A stretch of DNA of 64,000 nucleotides. It comes from Pontederia crassipes (Eukaryota; Streptophyta; Magnoliopsida; Commelinales; Pontederiaceae). Each line of letters starts with the position of its first letter. Positions within the stretch are counted from its first letter, which is position 1. The notes under the pieces were generated by a model. That model saw only the letters and a list, made by a program, of their open reading frames with translations. It was not told the DNA's origin and ran no database searches. Both the position numbers and the translations under genes were made by a program. Where the stretch lies: positions 5,541,501 to 5,605,500 of the forward strand of contig JAUKPH010000017.1 in the NCBI GenBank assembly GCA_030549335.1. The letters are read 5' to 3'. This document shows, one piece after another, positions 37,791-49,652 of the stretch.

Positions 37791-38539
37791 TGGTAATAAC
37801 ACTAATAAGAATCAGGCATTTCCACAAGAACGCTATGCGCAGAGCGGTGCCGTCCTGGACCAAGACGAGATCTTTCGTTGAGCTCGTGAGCTTGGATTCA
37901 GCCAATCCAACAGAGAACAGAACAATATTGGATTTTGAGTACGAAATCGATCGGCCTTGGGGTCTGAATTACAGAAAAATTCGGATGTTGGAACTGCGAC
38001 GAAAAGGTCTCTTTTTACCCCCTGATTCTTCTCAGAAATAACTAACCAAACAACTTCGGAGCAAAAGATCGAAACTTTTTGGCACGAAGGCAACGCTGAG
38101 AAATTCGTAGCAGAGAAATTTATAGAGAGGGAAGGAGGAGAAAAAAAAACTTGTACAAATGCAAATCTGAATCAAATCATATGAATCGGAAATCTATGCG
38201 CAAGAGGAAGAGAGCGGATCAACGTTGTGAGAGCACATTGCAATGTGGTCCGCGGGCAGGCGAGCAAGACACGATGAGCAGCAGCAGCAGCAACCATTGA
38301 CCACGCCATAAAATGATGCAAGTCAGAAACCATGGCGATGGTGACGGTGTATCTTGGCGTGGCGTGGAAGAGCAGCACGGCCTTCATCAATAAAATCGTT
38401 GCCCAACTGCGATGAAAAGAACGTCCATTGGTCCACAAAATTATTCAACTGTTAGTTACGTTGAATGAAAACAAAAAAATGTGACACTTTACCGCCAGCT
38501 AGTAGTTCTGTGTTGAAGTGGTCGTCCAACGTGGATATA
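37791..38539 (-). promoter_or_regulatory. Lipase 5' UTR and upstream region
   Basis: Non-coding stretch upstream of the lipase start, between the gene and the inverted-repeat element. A TATAAATTT motif read on the minus strand (38118-38126) could be the TATA box, about 330 bp from the start codon. No other gene is seen. Confidence 0.4.
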
Positions 38540-38929
38540 ATGGGTGTCCTTACTTAAATGGGAGACATTGCTCTCATTAAATTGCGCCCGTCCAATGCGC
38601 ATCAAATCGGTGCATAGTTAAGTCGGTTAAATATGTGCGGAAGCCAAAGAAATATATGCGGTCGGAGGTGGCTCGACGAATGAAAAAAAATCTCAACCGG
38701 TTCGGTCCAAGATAGAAAAGCGCGCAGGTTAAAATTTTTAACCTCTTTTACCTTTTCACTCTCTCTCTCACCTCACCTCTCGCGGCGACTCGGCCACGGA
38801 GGTCCGACGTCTGCCCCTCTCCTCTCGCGACCTCGTTCATCCGGAGACCGGACCGCGATCGACGAGTTCTACCCTTCCGAGCTTCTCCTCCTTCCTCTTC
38901 TCCGTGCGACGAACTCTTCGACATCCGTC

Positions 38930-39250
38930 CAGATCTGCCCGTCGGCGATCTCGTCCATCCAGATCTGCACCTCGACAACCTCGTTCGTCCAGATCCGCCC
39001 GCCGCTAATGAGATCCGCACCTCGGCGGCTGCATCCGTCCAAATAAACCTGCCGGCGACCTCGTCCGTCCAGATCTGCTCGTCGACGACATCGTCCGTCC
39101 AGATTCGTCCACCACCGACGAGATCTACACCCCGACGACCGTGTCCATCCAGATCAACCCACCGTCGTCGAGATCTGCGTCTCCGAGATTGCATATGTCC
39201 ATATCTATCTGTCGCCGATGAGATCTACACCTCAGCGACCTCTGCGATGA
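38930..39250. repeat. Tandem array, unit about 33-37 bp
   Basis: Repeated GACCTCGTCCGTCCAGATCT and GAGATCTGCACCTCG-like units fill this part of the left arm. They keep open frames on both strands without encoding a known protein. Confidence 0.75.
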
Positions 39251-40760
39251 CCTCGAGCACCATATCTCGCCCTTCGCCGACCATCGACCAAATGTGCGCA
39301 TGAAGAGGGCCCAATCCAACCGTCGGCGAGCATATCCGCGCAATCCTGACATCGAGCACCCCGTCGAGCGCCGCCAACCTCCTATCACCGCCGCCGTGGT
39401 GCTGTCGACCTCCGCGACCCTGCACCACCACCGACCAGATCGAGCAATCGGTAACTCCCCCGTTGATCAGATCGAGCATGCCACGGCTCTACCTCGCGCA
39501 AGATCGTCGACAAGCCCGCCCCTTCGCCAATGCCGCCGAGCTCGTGCGCCCCGCCACCATTGAGCTCATCCGCCCCGCCGTGGCCAAGCTCGTCTGCCGC
39601 CACTACCACCGAGCTCGTCCGCAGCCACCGTCGAGCTCGCGCACTTAATTCATGTTAATCCATGTTAATTCTTCATGTTTTGAATTTTTTGTGTTAATTG
39701 ATGTTGTAAACTACTTAAACTTTTGTTAATTCATGTTTGGATTTGTTGCACTTATGTTAATTCATGCTTGGATTTCATACACTTAGTTAATTCTTTTTCT
39801 TGGAGCTCACCTCTGGGTGTCGTAGCCGAGCTTCGTGCCACTTGTCCATCGTTGCGCCCTCGTCGAGCTCCGATGCCAAGCGTCCCCACCGAGCTCCATC
39901 GCCAAACACCGCGCGTCCTTTATTCATTTGTATTTTTTGGTTTATTTAGGATGATTATTGTCATATGATTTAATTACTTTTTTTATTGATGTAATGAAGT
40001 CGACTTGGCTTTCATGCAAACGCGCTTAAGAATTTTCAGCAGAGGTAAATGAATAATCAAACTGTAAGAATCATACTGAGCTCATTAAGTTCATAAGATG
40101 CTTAGAATTGTGTACCTATAATGAACAAAATGGAGAGGATTTGGTGGAGTTCGTAATAGAGAATGTCCGAAAATGAGAAAGGAAAGTATGTCCAACGAGA
40201 ATGTCGAGAGCCATTCGATGTTTCAGAGGCATTGTACAAATGACGAGAATGTAGAGAGCTATTTGAGGTTTTAAAGCATTGTACAGAAAGACGTTGTCAA
40301 TTACATACAAGCAAGAAAAAGAATTTTACATAACAAATCCAAGCATGGATTAACAAATATTTAACTAGTTTACAACATGAATTAACACAAAAAATGAAGA
40401 ATTAACATGGATTAACACAAAAAAGAAGAATTTACAATAGTGTTACTAATCACACTATTACATAATGAATTAATTTACAAGACGAAGAATTAACAGATTA
40501 ACAACATTGATTAATAGCAGCTTGGCGATGGCGGGGAAGGCGAGTTCGACGGCGGCGGGGCGGGCGAGTTCGATGGTGGCGGTGGCGGTACATGAGCATG
40601 GCGGCGATGGGACGGGGCAAGCTCGATGGTGACGGTGGCAGTGGGGTTGCGGCGTGTGGGGTCAGCGGCAACAAGGCAGCGCTCGGTGTGCTCACGGCGT
40701 GCGACGGCGCTCGGTGTGCGACTGTGCGGGATCGGCGATGGTGCAGGATCATGGGATGTC

Positions 40761-41804
40761 GTCGCGGATAGGGCTGAGCACGGTTCAAGTCGACCCGGTC
40801 GACCCGAACTGCACCGATCAAGAAACCGACTAAATAACCCGGCTCGAATCTAATCCGGGTCGGGACCGGGTCTCTTGGGTGGAAAACCCGTCGGGTATCG
40901 GGTCAGGACCGAGTCTGCAATGCAGATACCCGACCCAGATTCGACCCGATATTATCTACTATATAAACCCCATCTCCACTCTCTCTTCTCATTTCAACCT
41001 ATTTCTTTCTCTCTCCCATCTCTCTTTCTCGCCCTCTCCCTCTCTCTCACTCCGGTGGCGGCACCGGCGACTCCGACCGTCTCGACTCCGGCGGCCCTCC
41101 CCCTCTCCTGACTCCCTCTCTTTCTACTCCGACCGTCAAGTGCTGGATCGATCACTAGGTGAGCCGATCCAGCCGCCAGGCATTGGATTGACCACTCGCA
41201 GGCCGATCCGACGCCTGACAGTCGGATCGACCACTCGTAGGGTGATCCGACGCCTGATGGTCGGATCAGCTCGCCTGATGGCCGATCCGATGCCTGATGG
41301 TCGGATCGGACATTAGCAGGCCAAGTCTGACGTCTGGCAGCCGGATCAGCTCGCCTGGTGGCCGATCTGACGCTTGGCGATCGGCTCGCCTGGTGGCCGA
41401 TCCGGCGCTTGGCGATCGGATCGGCCACTGGCAGGCCGATCCGATCGTCAAGCGGTCGGATCAGCTCGCCTGGTGGCTGATTCGGCGCCTGGCGGTCGGA
41501 TCGGCCTCGCCTGGTGGCCGATCCGATCGCCAGGTAGCGGATCGGCTCGTCGGGTGGCTGATCTGGCCGCCAAGCGTCAGATTGTGGGCGCCAATCGCGC
41601 ACGATCCGATCATCCATTTCTCGACGCCGGCGATTCCCGACCACAAACTCGGTCGCATTCTCGAATTGTCGGGTCTGACCCGAAACCGGATCCGTCCGAG
41701 TTCGGGTCCGATACCGGGTCAAAAAAGTTTTGACCCGACATAATTCGGGTCGGTACCAGGTCCGCTTAGACCCGGTCCCGGATTTGCTCAGCCCTAGTCG
41801 CAGA
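40761..41804. mobile_element. Non-autonomous hAT-type element with 8-bp target duplication
   Basis: The element spans 40769-41796. Both ends read TAGGGCTGAGCA inward (12-bp inverted repeat), followed by GACCCGG-rich subterminal text. The flanks are GTCGCGGA (40761-40768) and GTCGCAGA (41797-41804), an 8-bp duplication with one mismatch, as expected for hAT. It carries no transposase. The centre, 41150-41590, is a tandem array. It interrupts the inverted-repeat element at 38540-42463 and is therefore younger than it. Confidence 0.88.
41150..41590. repeat. Tandem array inside the hAT element, ~30-70-bp units
   Basis: Units contain GCCGATCCGACGCCTG or GCCGATCCGGCGCTTGG with GGTCGGATCAGCTCGCCTGG-like text and repeat more than ten times with drift. 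The array lacks stops in several frames, which explains long but meaningless open frames here, one of over 400 codons on the minus strand. Confidence 0.85.
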
Positions 41805-42463
41805 AGTCGACAGCACCACGACAAAGGTGATAGGAGGTCAGCGGCGCTCAGCGAGATCGAGGTGTGGTGCTCGATGTCAAAGCCGCACAGATCTGCTCGC
41901 CAACGGTTGAATTGGACCCCCTTCACGCGTAGATCTAGTCGGCGGTTGGCGAAGGGCGAAATCCTATGCTCGAGGTCATCGCGAAGGTCGCCGCTGCGCA
42001 GGGGGCAACCGGTCGTTGCACCGTGCAAGGAGAGAACAACCGTCTCCGCAGTCGTCCACCGTGCGCGGAGAGAGAGAGCAGAGGAGAGGAGAGCGGGGGT
42101 CGACGGTGGGCAAATTTGCCGTGAAGGGTGTTGAACGAGGTCGCCGCGGAGCTGAAGCGCTGAAGAGGTGGAGAGGAGTTGGAGGCTCGTCGGCGTCGGG
42201 CAGCCGCACACGGAGAGGAGAGAGGAGGCGGCACGGACCCACGGTGGAGAAACGAAGAGGAGAGAAGAAAATGAAGGGTTTTCATCTTTTTATACCTCTT
42301 GAATCCGGTCCGTGCGAACTGCGACATATCGAATCCCGAACCCTGCGTTCGACCGGGTCGGACCGCGTCAGATCTCACTATCTGCCCCAACCATCGGATG
42401 CGAATCCGACGACAGGTGCATTATAGGGGGACAATCCCCCATTTAAGTTGGGGGGATACCCAT

Positions 42464-45034
42464 ACTTCATTCTAATTTTGAATTAAATATACTTTATTTT
42501 AATTTCGAATTAGTTATGATTTTAATTTTAAATTAGTTGTGTTAATAATTTTGAATATAAAAATTTTATAAATGTGAGATGCACAAAAAAAATTCAATTA
42601 GACTCTTTTACTTGGATTTTTCTAATGTGCTAGTGGTTGGTAGCAAATTATAGGGGTGAAAGTAGTTTGAGTTGGATTTTCGATTTAAAAAAATAATCGT
42701 TATTTTTTGGGTCAATTTTTAGAATTAAAAAATTCATCCTAAAATTATTTTGAAAAAAAATAAAAATCACTCTATAGCGAATCGATTTTTTTAGGTGAAT
42801 TTTTTTGCCCTATTTTTATATAATTTTTTAAATATATACATTTAATATAAAAAATTCATTTTATATTAAATATAAAATATACTACTAAAATTTTAAAGTT
42901 ATTAATTCAGAATTTGATGATACGATAGAAAAGTACAAAATTTTATAAAAAAATATTATATCTATAGTAAAAGGATTGATAACATATACATTAATTATAT
43001 AAATAAAAAAAACTCCGCATTTTTTTGTGGATCCTAATTTTAGCGGACGAATTTTAATTTATTAAAAAATCACCTTAAATCATATTCGAGCCTCTAATTT
43101 TTTATTTTTTCGAGTCGAGTAGATTTTTTGGATTGGTCAGATTTTTCATACACTCCTACCAAATTAAAAGTTCATTTTTTCGTTTGATCTTAATCCTTAA
43201 TTATGTTATTAAATATTTTTTTATGTAAATACTACATATTTGATTCCATTCATAAATTCATTTTATTCCTATTTCAGTACGAAACTCACAAATAATTCTA
43301 GCAATTATCCTATAGATGTTGTATACTTGTATCCTTTTGGAAATGTGAATCATAATATGCCACATAATGGATGTCCACCTCTAAAAAAAGACGTGTTTGG
43401 AAAAACCGTTTCAACAAAATCAAAAGTCAAATTAGCGATTAACATAAGACTACTTATAGTCGTCTTAAATTTTTTAAGTTCGAAAAGAATATGCGCATCG
43501 TTCGAATAATCTAAAAAGACAAACATAATTTAAACCATATAAATACTGGATGGTCATGTTTTTAATATATAAAAAAGGAAATACTTATTGAAAATAATAC
43601 AACAATTTAATATAGCGTACAAATTAACCAAAAAATAAAATGTTTGAAGCAACAACAATAAAAATGTTTTGTAACTTTTAATATCGAAGATAAGATATAT
43701 CCATAAATAAATAAAATAAAATAAATTTGAATATTATACTAAATTAAAAATTTATCCATAAAATTAAACGTTCTTAACAGTTATTTTATTATATTTAGTT
43801 ATTTACATATTGCAAATTACAAGCAAACGCTATTTTAAAAAAAATTAACTTGCATCTACTGGGACTGCGATGAATTAGCTTTCATAAATATAAATTATAA
43901 TATAACTTTCACTCGTACATTTTGTATTAGTCCTTGGACAGACTTAATACATAGAAGGAGGATGTCAGTATTATTTTTTAATTAAAACATAGACAAAAAA
44001 CTATTACGCAATTTCCTTATATATTAATTCTGGAGTGCATGAGCTATTCATAATTTTGGTTTTTGAAAAAAAAGGCTAATTTGTTTACTCGATTCTTTTT
44101 ACCCAACTCAGATCTATCAATGTACAAACCATTTTATATATAACACTGTAATCAAAAGCAGTGATATCAAGACAGAAATATTATATGCAAAAATAATATA
44201 AAGTATTAATGAAGACTATTACAAAATCATTGAAAAGACGGAGCCAGATCAAAATTCGATGCAATCACAATTATTAAAAAGATAAGGTGTGGATGATCAG
44301 ACACTTGTCTCGGCCTTTAATTATATAAACAAACTACTAAGAGAATAAACAAAATGATGGAAGTATGCAAAGTCAAACTTCTCTTTAAAATTACACATCT
44401 TCTAATTTACAACCATACCAAAATCTCATAATTCATATTATGTAATTCTATCCTCCAATTATGACCCCTTGATAAGAAAGAATAAATTATATATATATGT
44501 GTATGTATGACAACAAGAATTACAAGTTCGACTTGTATTATTTTTTATATTAGTTTTTTATTAACTAAAATAATCAAATATGAATGATATATGGACACAA
44601 TGTTTTTCATCTTCTTATTTATCAAATAAAAAATTTATAATCAAATTTAAAATCTTTAAATAAAAATAAATAAAATAAAATATATAAATTTTTAATCTAA
44701 TTAATAGAAAATAGAAGACAGATGTCTCTACTTTAAATAAGGATACTTTTATTTTTTTCATATATATATATTTGATGACAGAGGAAAACATTGCATTAGG
44801 CCAGTTGTCTTGCCTGCTTCCATAGGAAGATCTCCCGTATATTCCTGTCGTGGTTCCACTTAATAATTTGCAGGCACCGGGTCCATGCCACAATACCAAA
44901 CTATATTGATTGAAGTGGTCGTATGCGAATCATTATTTGTTAAACTTACCATCCGAGTATGACACAAACTAAGCAAAAAAATAAATAAATAAATAAAATG
45001 TTATGAATTGAATAGATTCAAAATAATAAAGATC
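42464..45034. other. AT-rich intergenic, nothing recognised
   Basis: Very AT-rich with short frames only. A short AATA run lies near 44975-45000. I see no gene, RNA or element ends. Confidence 0.5.
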
Positions 45035-45499
45035 AAGGTTGTCAAGATCCCCATCTACATACGATTTTATGATCTTACATACTCATTCCGATCTCGATCT
45101 TATTTCGAAAATCTTATATGTAAAATTTTAATACAATCTTAATTTTGATCACATGATGCTACGATCTTATTTAATTCTATTCAATATCATATGATTAATA
45201 TAATCATTTAAATATTAATTAAAAATATATTTATGATAATAATAATTAATTTATATGAAGTTAAATATATATTTTTATTTATTTTTAATATGTTTTGATA
45301 TAATTTGAATTATGAATTCATAAAAAATGTCGTTGTGAGGTATAATCTAATATTTCAATACGAAAAATTTGTCAAAAATATTTTTGTTATTTTGAAAATA
45401 TACTATTTTATTAATAAGTAGAATCTTACGATCCTCGATCCGATCTTCGATCTTATGACTCTTTTCGATCTTATATAAGATTCCGATCTTGACAACCTT
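45035..45499. mobile_element. Short element with 15-bp terminal inverted repeats (MITE)
   Basis: The left end AAGGTTGTCAAGATC (45035-45049) is a perfect inverted copy of the right end GATCTTGACAACCTT (45485-45499). The interior is AT-rich with many GATCTTA or TAAGATC words near both ends. No convincing target duplication was found (TAAAGATC and AATAAGAA flank it). Confidence 0.7.
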
Positions 45500-45582
45500 A
45501 ATAAGAATTATTTCATTAGACCTTTAATAAACAATCATATTTTTTTTGCATCTAACCCTAATACATGAAGTAGCGTCTGTAT

Positions 45583-46050
45583 AAATTATTTTGCGATTTT
45601 CACTTTAATCTACCCATTAAGTTAATTTATTTTTTTGTCATTTTTTTATTTATTAAATGACTAAACTATCTTTCTCTTATCTCTTCTAATATTTAAAATT
45701 TTAAAATGTCAAATGACCCCATCTCGTCGGCGACGAGATCGTGGGAAGGCCACGCCTCCTTGCTCTCGCTCGTCGACGACGAGATTGTGGGCCCCCCTTG
45801 TGCACGGGCGACGCCCCCCTTCTTGGCATTTTTTTTATATTTATTAATATGTATTATTTTAAATTATTAAATATTAGAATATATGAGAGAATTGTAATAT
45901 AGTCATTTAGTAATAAAAAAAATGATCAAAAATTTAACAAAACTTGACGGATGGACTAAAGTGAAATTGTAAAATAATTTAGGGGATAAGATACGAAAAA
46001 TCGTGATAGTTTAGGAGATATATAAAGAAATATAAATTATTAAATAATAA
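45583..46050. mobile_element. Foldback MITE with ~110-bp inverted ends
   Basis: The left half (AAATTATTTTGCGATTTTCA, CTTTAATCTACCCATTAAG) is the inverse of the right half near 45935-46000 (CTTGACGGATGGACTAAAGT, GTAAAATAATTTAGGGG). The GC-rich core at 45720-45830 holds inverted CGACGAGAT words. It shares layout and end text with the element at 57922-58338, so both probably belong to one family, perhaps Mutator-like. Confidence 0.65.
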
Positions 46051-46211
46051 ATAATAATGGATTGCATTATATTCAATTTTTTTTTTAAAAAAGTAGAGAT
46101 ATGGAATTCGAGTCACTCCTATTCAAAGAGCACCTCATAACATAACAGTAACAGGTACCAATAATTAGGAAAAAAAAACTTTCATTACTTGGATTTAACG
46201 GTTGCGTCTAC

Positions 46212-46357
46212 TGGGCTTAGAACAACAAGTATGGACAGCCAAATATTGGGCTCTACGAACATAAAGGCTCGTGATCTTTTCTTTTAGCATTCTCTCTCCT
46301 CGTCTCTCGATATATATCTCTCTCCGGAGAGCGGCTCTTCTTACATTTCTAGGGTTT
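46212..46357 (+). promoter_or_regulatory. Promoter with two Site II motifs and a telo-box
   Basis: TGGGCT (Site II, TGGGCY) occurs at 46212-46217 and 46247-46252, and TAGGGTTT (telo-box, inverse of AAACCCTA) at 46350-46357. Together these mark promoters of ribosomal protein and snoRNA genes in plants. A pyrimidine-rich initiator stretch lies between them (46280-46340). Confidence 0.6.
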
Positions 46358-46543
46358 GTCGGCTGCCGGAGGATCCACTGACGTTTACTTAGTCATGGCA
46401 CACTCATCCGCTTCTCAGTGTTTCATCGTATTGTTTTGTTTTGCGTTTCCGTTTCTTCTTTCTGTAATGCATGGCAGCATCTTCAATCTTTCAACTTCGG
46501 CTCTTACCTATTCTTGTTGCCCTTTCCTGTTTGCATCTGTGCA

Positions 46544-46643
46544 TTTGCCGTGATGAATCTTTTAACTGGAAGATGGTTGACTGGAGATACCTTGTTGTTC
46601 TCCAGTGTGATGCCTTCCAAACTGCAAAGGATTTCTGAGCAGA
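46544..46643 (+). ncRNA. Candidate C/D box snoRNA, 25S rRNA guide
   Basis: It has the C box GTGATGA (46550-46556), the D box CTGA (46635-46638), a C'-like GTGATG (46607-46612) and a short terminal stem pairing 46544-46548 with 46639-46643 (one U-G pair). The 12 bases CTGCAAAGGATT ending two bases before the D box are complementary to AATCCTTTGCAG, a sequence I recall from the 3' end of plant 25S rRNA (TAGAATCCTTTGCAGACG). Such RNAs direct 2'-O-methylation of the base paired to the fifth guide position, here the first C of AATCC. The upstream Site II and telo-box motifs support an snoRNA gene. It could instead lie in an intron of an unrecognised host gene. The rRNA match is from memory. Confidence 0.6.
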
Positions 46644-46711
46644 AAGATGGATACAGTTTTTTTTCTTTATGGATTGAAACTGTGCTCTGTAGATAAAATC
46701 ATATATGTATG

Positions 46712-46714
<3 letters not shown>

Positions 46715-46754
<40 letters not shown>
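46715..46754. repeat. (AT)n microsatellite
   Basis: Twenty AT units lie about 70 bp downstream of the candidate snoRNA. Confidence 0.97.
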
Positions 46755-46757
<3 letters not shown>

Positions 46758-46759
46758 CA

Positions 46760-49379
46760 TCTCTGTTAAATATGTTCTTATACAAAATGGAAAAAAAACC
46801 TTTTTGTGATGCTGCCTTTTGGATTTTTTTTGTTTTTGTAGTATCATAGATGTTGTAAAAGGTAAGGAAGTATAATGTCTGTCTAATTTCTATCAAAGAA
46901 ATAAGTAATTTGGACCATATAACGAACTCTAATTTAGATGAAGTTAAATTATTAATGATCTGCTAGAAAAGATTATAAGTGAATTCTTGGCATCAAATTA
47001 TAAACTGGGGTCTGGAACAAGGTATATGTTAAATGATATGAATGGGATGGAAAGCGCTGTAGCGATTGAGCCTTCATTTAACATATGGAAAGTCCCTCAA
47101 GGTTGCAATGGCGTTTCAAAGGACTAAAATTTGTGTAAAAGAACAAAAAATTATAGTATACAATTAGTCATGTTTAGTTTAGCGTAATGGTAGTTTGTGT
47201 TTAATTTGCGTTGATACAAGTGACGGTCGAGTTACGGAACCCAGCCAGATCCGCAAAATTAAGTTTCGGTAAAATAAAATTATCCTGAAATTGTTGATGC
47301 AAGGCTTCTGTATGGAGCATGAGATGGCATTTAGCGTCCCTGCCAGTATAACACACATAATGCATGGGTGAGAATATTATTTTGTGCAAACTTGAATGGT
47401 GATAATCAGAGTTAAATAGATGTGATTACTTCGAAGACATTGACTAAAAAATGGGTATCGTCAGATTTCATTTTTCCCTCATATATATATATATTTCTTA
47501 GAGTCAGATCACTAGCTTATTTATTGATGAAATAACCAGACATGTCTTGGTAACAAAGAAAAAAAAAAATACTAGGATTGAGGAGCTTCGATCAATAGGA
47601 CATATATCTATTCTGTATCCACAATCTAACATTATACTATCCACGGCGACATTATACCATGTACCGGAATCTTGAATCACATGATCATGAATGTTAAAAC
47701 AATTTTATGACATGTAAATGATTAGTAAGTTGTGGAGGAAACAGGGACTACAAAGTGTATGCTAGACATCTCGGTTCAAAAGAAATGTAAATTTAATAGA
47801 GCCAATGTTTAGAGTGAAACGCTACAACTACTTCGTGGGCATTAACAAAAGAACTTGCCTGACAATATAAATTACCATTTAGAAAAATTACTACTTACTA
47901 AATTATCAGCAAATAATCTATTTGACAATTCATATTAATTATTTATAAGAAAATAAAAAAGGGAAATATGAGTTAATATACATTTTTTATCAATAGACCC
48001 CAAATCAAAATAATTATGCTTTTATATATATAAATTATTTTTAACTTCATAAACTTAAATAACAAATATATATTCTCACCTATAAAATTAAAATTTATAA
48101 AATAATTAATATAGTCTTAAAATAATAATATATTCATAATAATTAACTAAGATTTATTTGATTTATTTTATAATTTATTCAAATAAAATTGTAAAGGACA
48201 AATGTGAAAAGTAAAGTTACAAATATGCCACATCGACAATGTGGATTGCCTAAAGAATCTCACAACTAAATAGGATAATGTGGTGAGCACAAATAATTTA
48301 ACACAACATTACCTAATATCATCCCTTTATATCATCAATATGATACATCTAGCATATATGAACTATGAACAATATTGTAGCACTCCATTAGCGACAATGT
48401 GTAGACGATGAAATTGCACTCCTGTGATTGAACATGTATTAAATAAAATATAACTGGAGGTAATAACTGTAAAATGTATAAGGCGAAATGTTATTTCAAT
48501 ATTTGGTCGTATGCAAGTTTTAATGGCACCACATGTGCACTAATTGACTTAGTCCATACAAGTTCATCCACACTAGTAAAATGCAAGTAATTGACCAAAC
48601 TTCACTTACAATATTCCTAAATAAACTTTTCGAATATTGAATACAAAGTTAGTACGCATCAATGTATGTATAACATGAAAGGTTATTCATCTACAAGCGT
48701 AAGAAAAGTAGCAATGCAGAACATGAACTAAAGAAAACTACTCACTATTTTCTTTACAAACTGGTAACATATCAAAATTACTATTATGACCAATAAACAA
48801 CAATCACAGACGATAAAAGTGCTTCAATGGTTGGCACAATTGAATAGGGAGACCGATGAATCTCAATCGAAAAAAGTTTACCTTCGGTACCACAGAAGCA
48901 CGCAGAACTCTTCAATGGAAAATATTGTGGACAATCTCCATGAACAGTTTTTCTTTGGCTTCTAGGGTCGATGGTAATATAATTATCTCTTTGTTTTCTA
49001 TTTTCATGCTTTTATAAAACTTGAAAATTGACAAATTTAGAGAACATATAAAGATAGTTGTGTCTTATAAAAGTTATATAACATAAATTCCTATCATGAA
49101 TCACAGTATTATGATCTCTGGGCAGGGATTTAAGGATCAGCATGCCTACTCACATGAGCCCTCCTTGGAATTACCCTCTACTGTCTCAGATAGCAATAGA
49201 TGTCACATAAAAATCACAGGATATATGATATCTAAGAAAACATACCGGATGTTACCCTGTTCCTAATTCTTACTCCTCAAATAAGAGCATCCCACCAGTA
49301 CAAATATTAAGAAAATACAAACTAAACGTCGGCATTTACTCAAGAGTCGAAGAAAGGAGAAAAATAATGGACTTCTGGG
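46760..49379. other. AT-rich intergenic, no gene recognised
   Basis: No supported gene. Near 47174-47240 there is tRNA-like text (TAGCGTAATGGTAG, then GGTCGAGTTACGG) that may be a decayed SINE head. It does not fold as a full tRNA. The stretch near 48840-48970 has coding-like composition but no long frame. Confidence 0.4.
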
Positions 49380-49652
49380 ATGAGCGCCGGACCTGGAACG
49401 GGTTTGGAACATGTTGGGAATGAAGAGGTCGTTCCATCCACAATCCATGATGAAGTTGAAAACATCAATGGGGAGGAGGTAGCACAAGGGGCTCTTGTTG
49501 TAGACCCCAACAGTCGCATCACCTGGATGGAAGCACCCTTCGCCGATGATCCTTCCGCCGAATCTGAAATTGTAAGGATTTGGCGAGATATTCTAGTGCA
49601 TAAGGAGACATCAGACATGATAGTTGTAGCTCCTGTGGGGGCGTTCGCATGA
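49380..49652 (+). other. Unrecognised 90-codon open frame
   Basis: An open frame with balanced composition (starts MSAGPGTGLEHVGNEEV, includes ITWMEAPFADDPSAESEI) in otherwise AT-rich DNA. The minus strand is also open across it. I recognise no family. No splice partners were found. It may be a fragment of a gene or of a retroelement. Confidence 0.25.

Larger units (their letters stand above)
38540..42463. mobile_element. Large GC-rich inverted-repeat (MULE-like) element, hAT nested inside
   Basis: The ends are inverted copies: left ATGGGTGTCCTTACTTAAAT (38540) against ATGGGTATCCCCCCAACTTA read inward from 42463. The arms match further in: 39220-39430 pairs with ~41800-42000 (TTGGCGAGCA, TGACATCGAGCACC, CCTCCTATCACC, GTGGTGCTGTCGAC), and 39640-39780 pairs with 40330-40500 (TTAATTCATG words). 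There is no transposase. The left arm holds a tandem array with a CGTCCGTCCAGATCTG unit. The long ends suggest a Mutator-like or foldback element, but I could not find a matching 9-bp duplication, so the class is inference. Confidence 0.65.

Noticed and set aside
38930..39250. Regularly spaced repeats that could suggest a CRISPR array
   Set aside because: Repeats are contiguous and drift without unique spacers, and this is plant nuclear DNA.
40994..42211. A 405-codon open frame on the minus strand
   Set aside because: It runs through the tandem array and GC-rich arms of transposons. Similar long frames occur on both strands, and none matches a protein family.
47160..47260. A possible tRNA gene (TAGCGTAATGGTAG text)
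   Set aside because: No acceptor stem or anticodon arm can be formed and the B-box is poor. At most it is a decayed SINE head.
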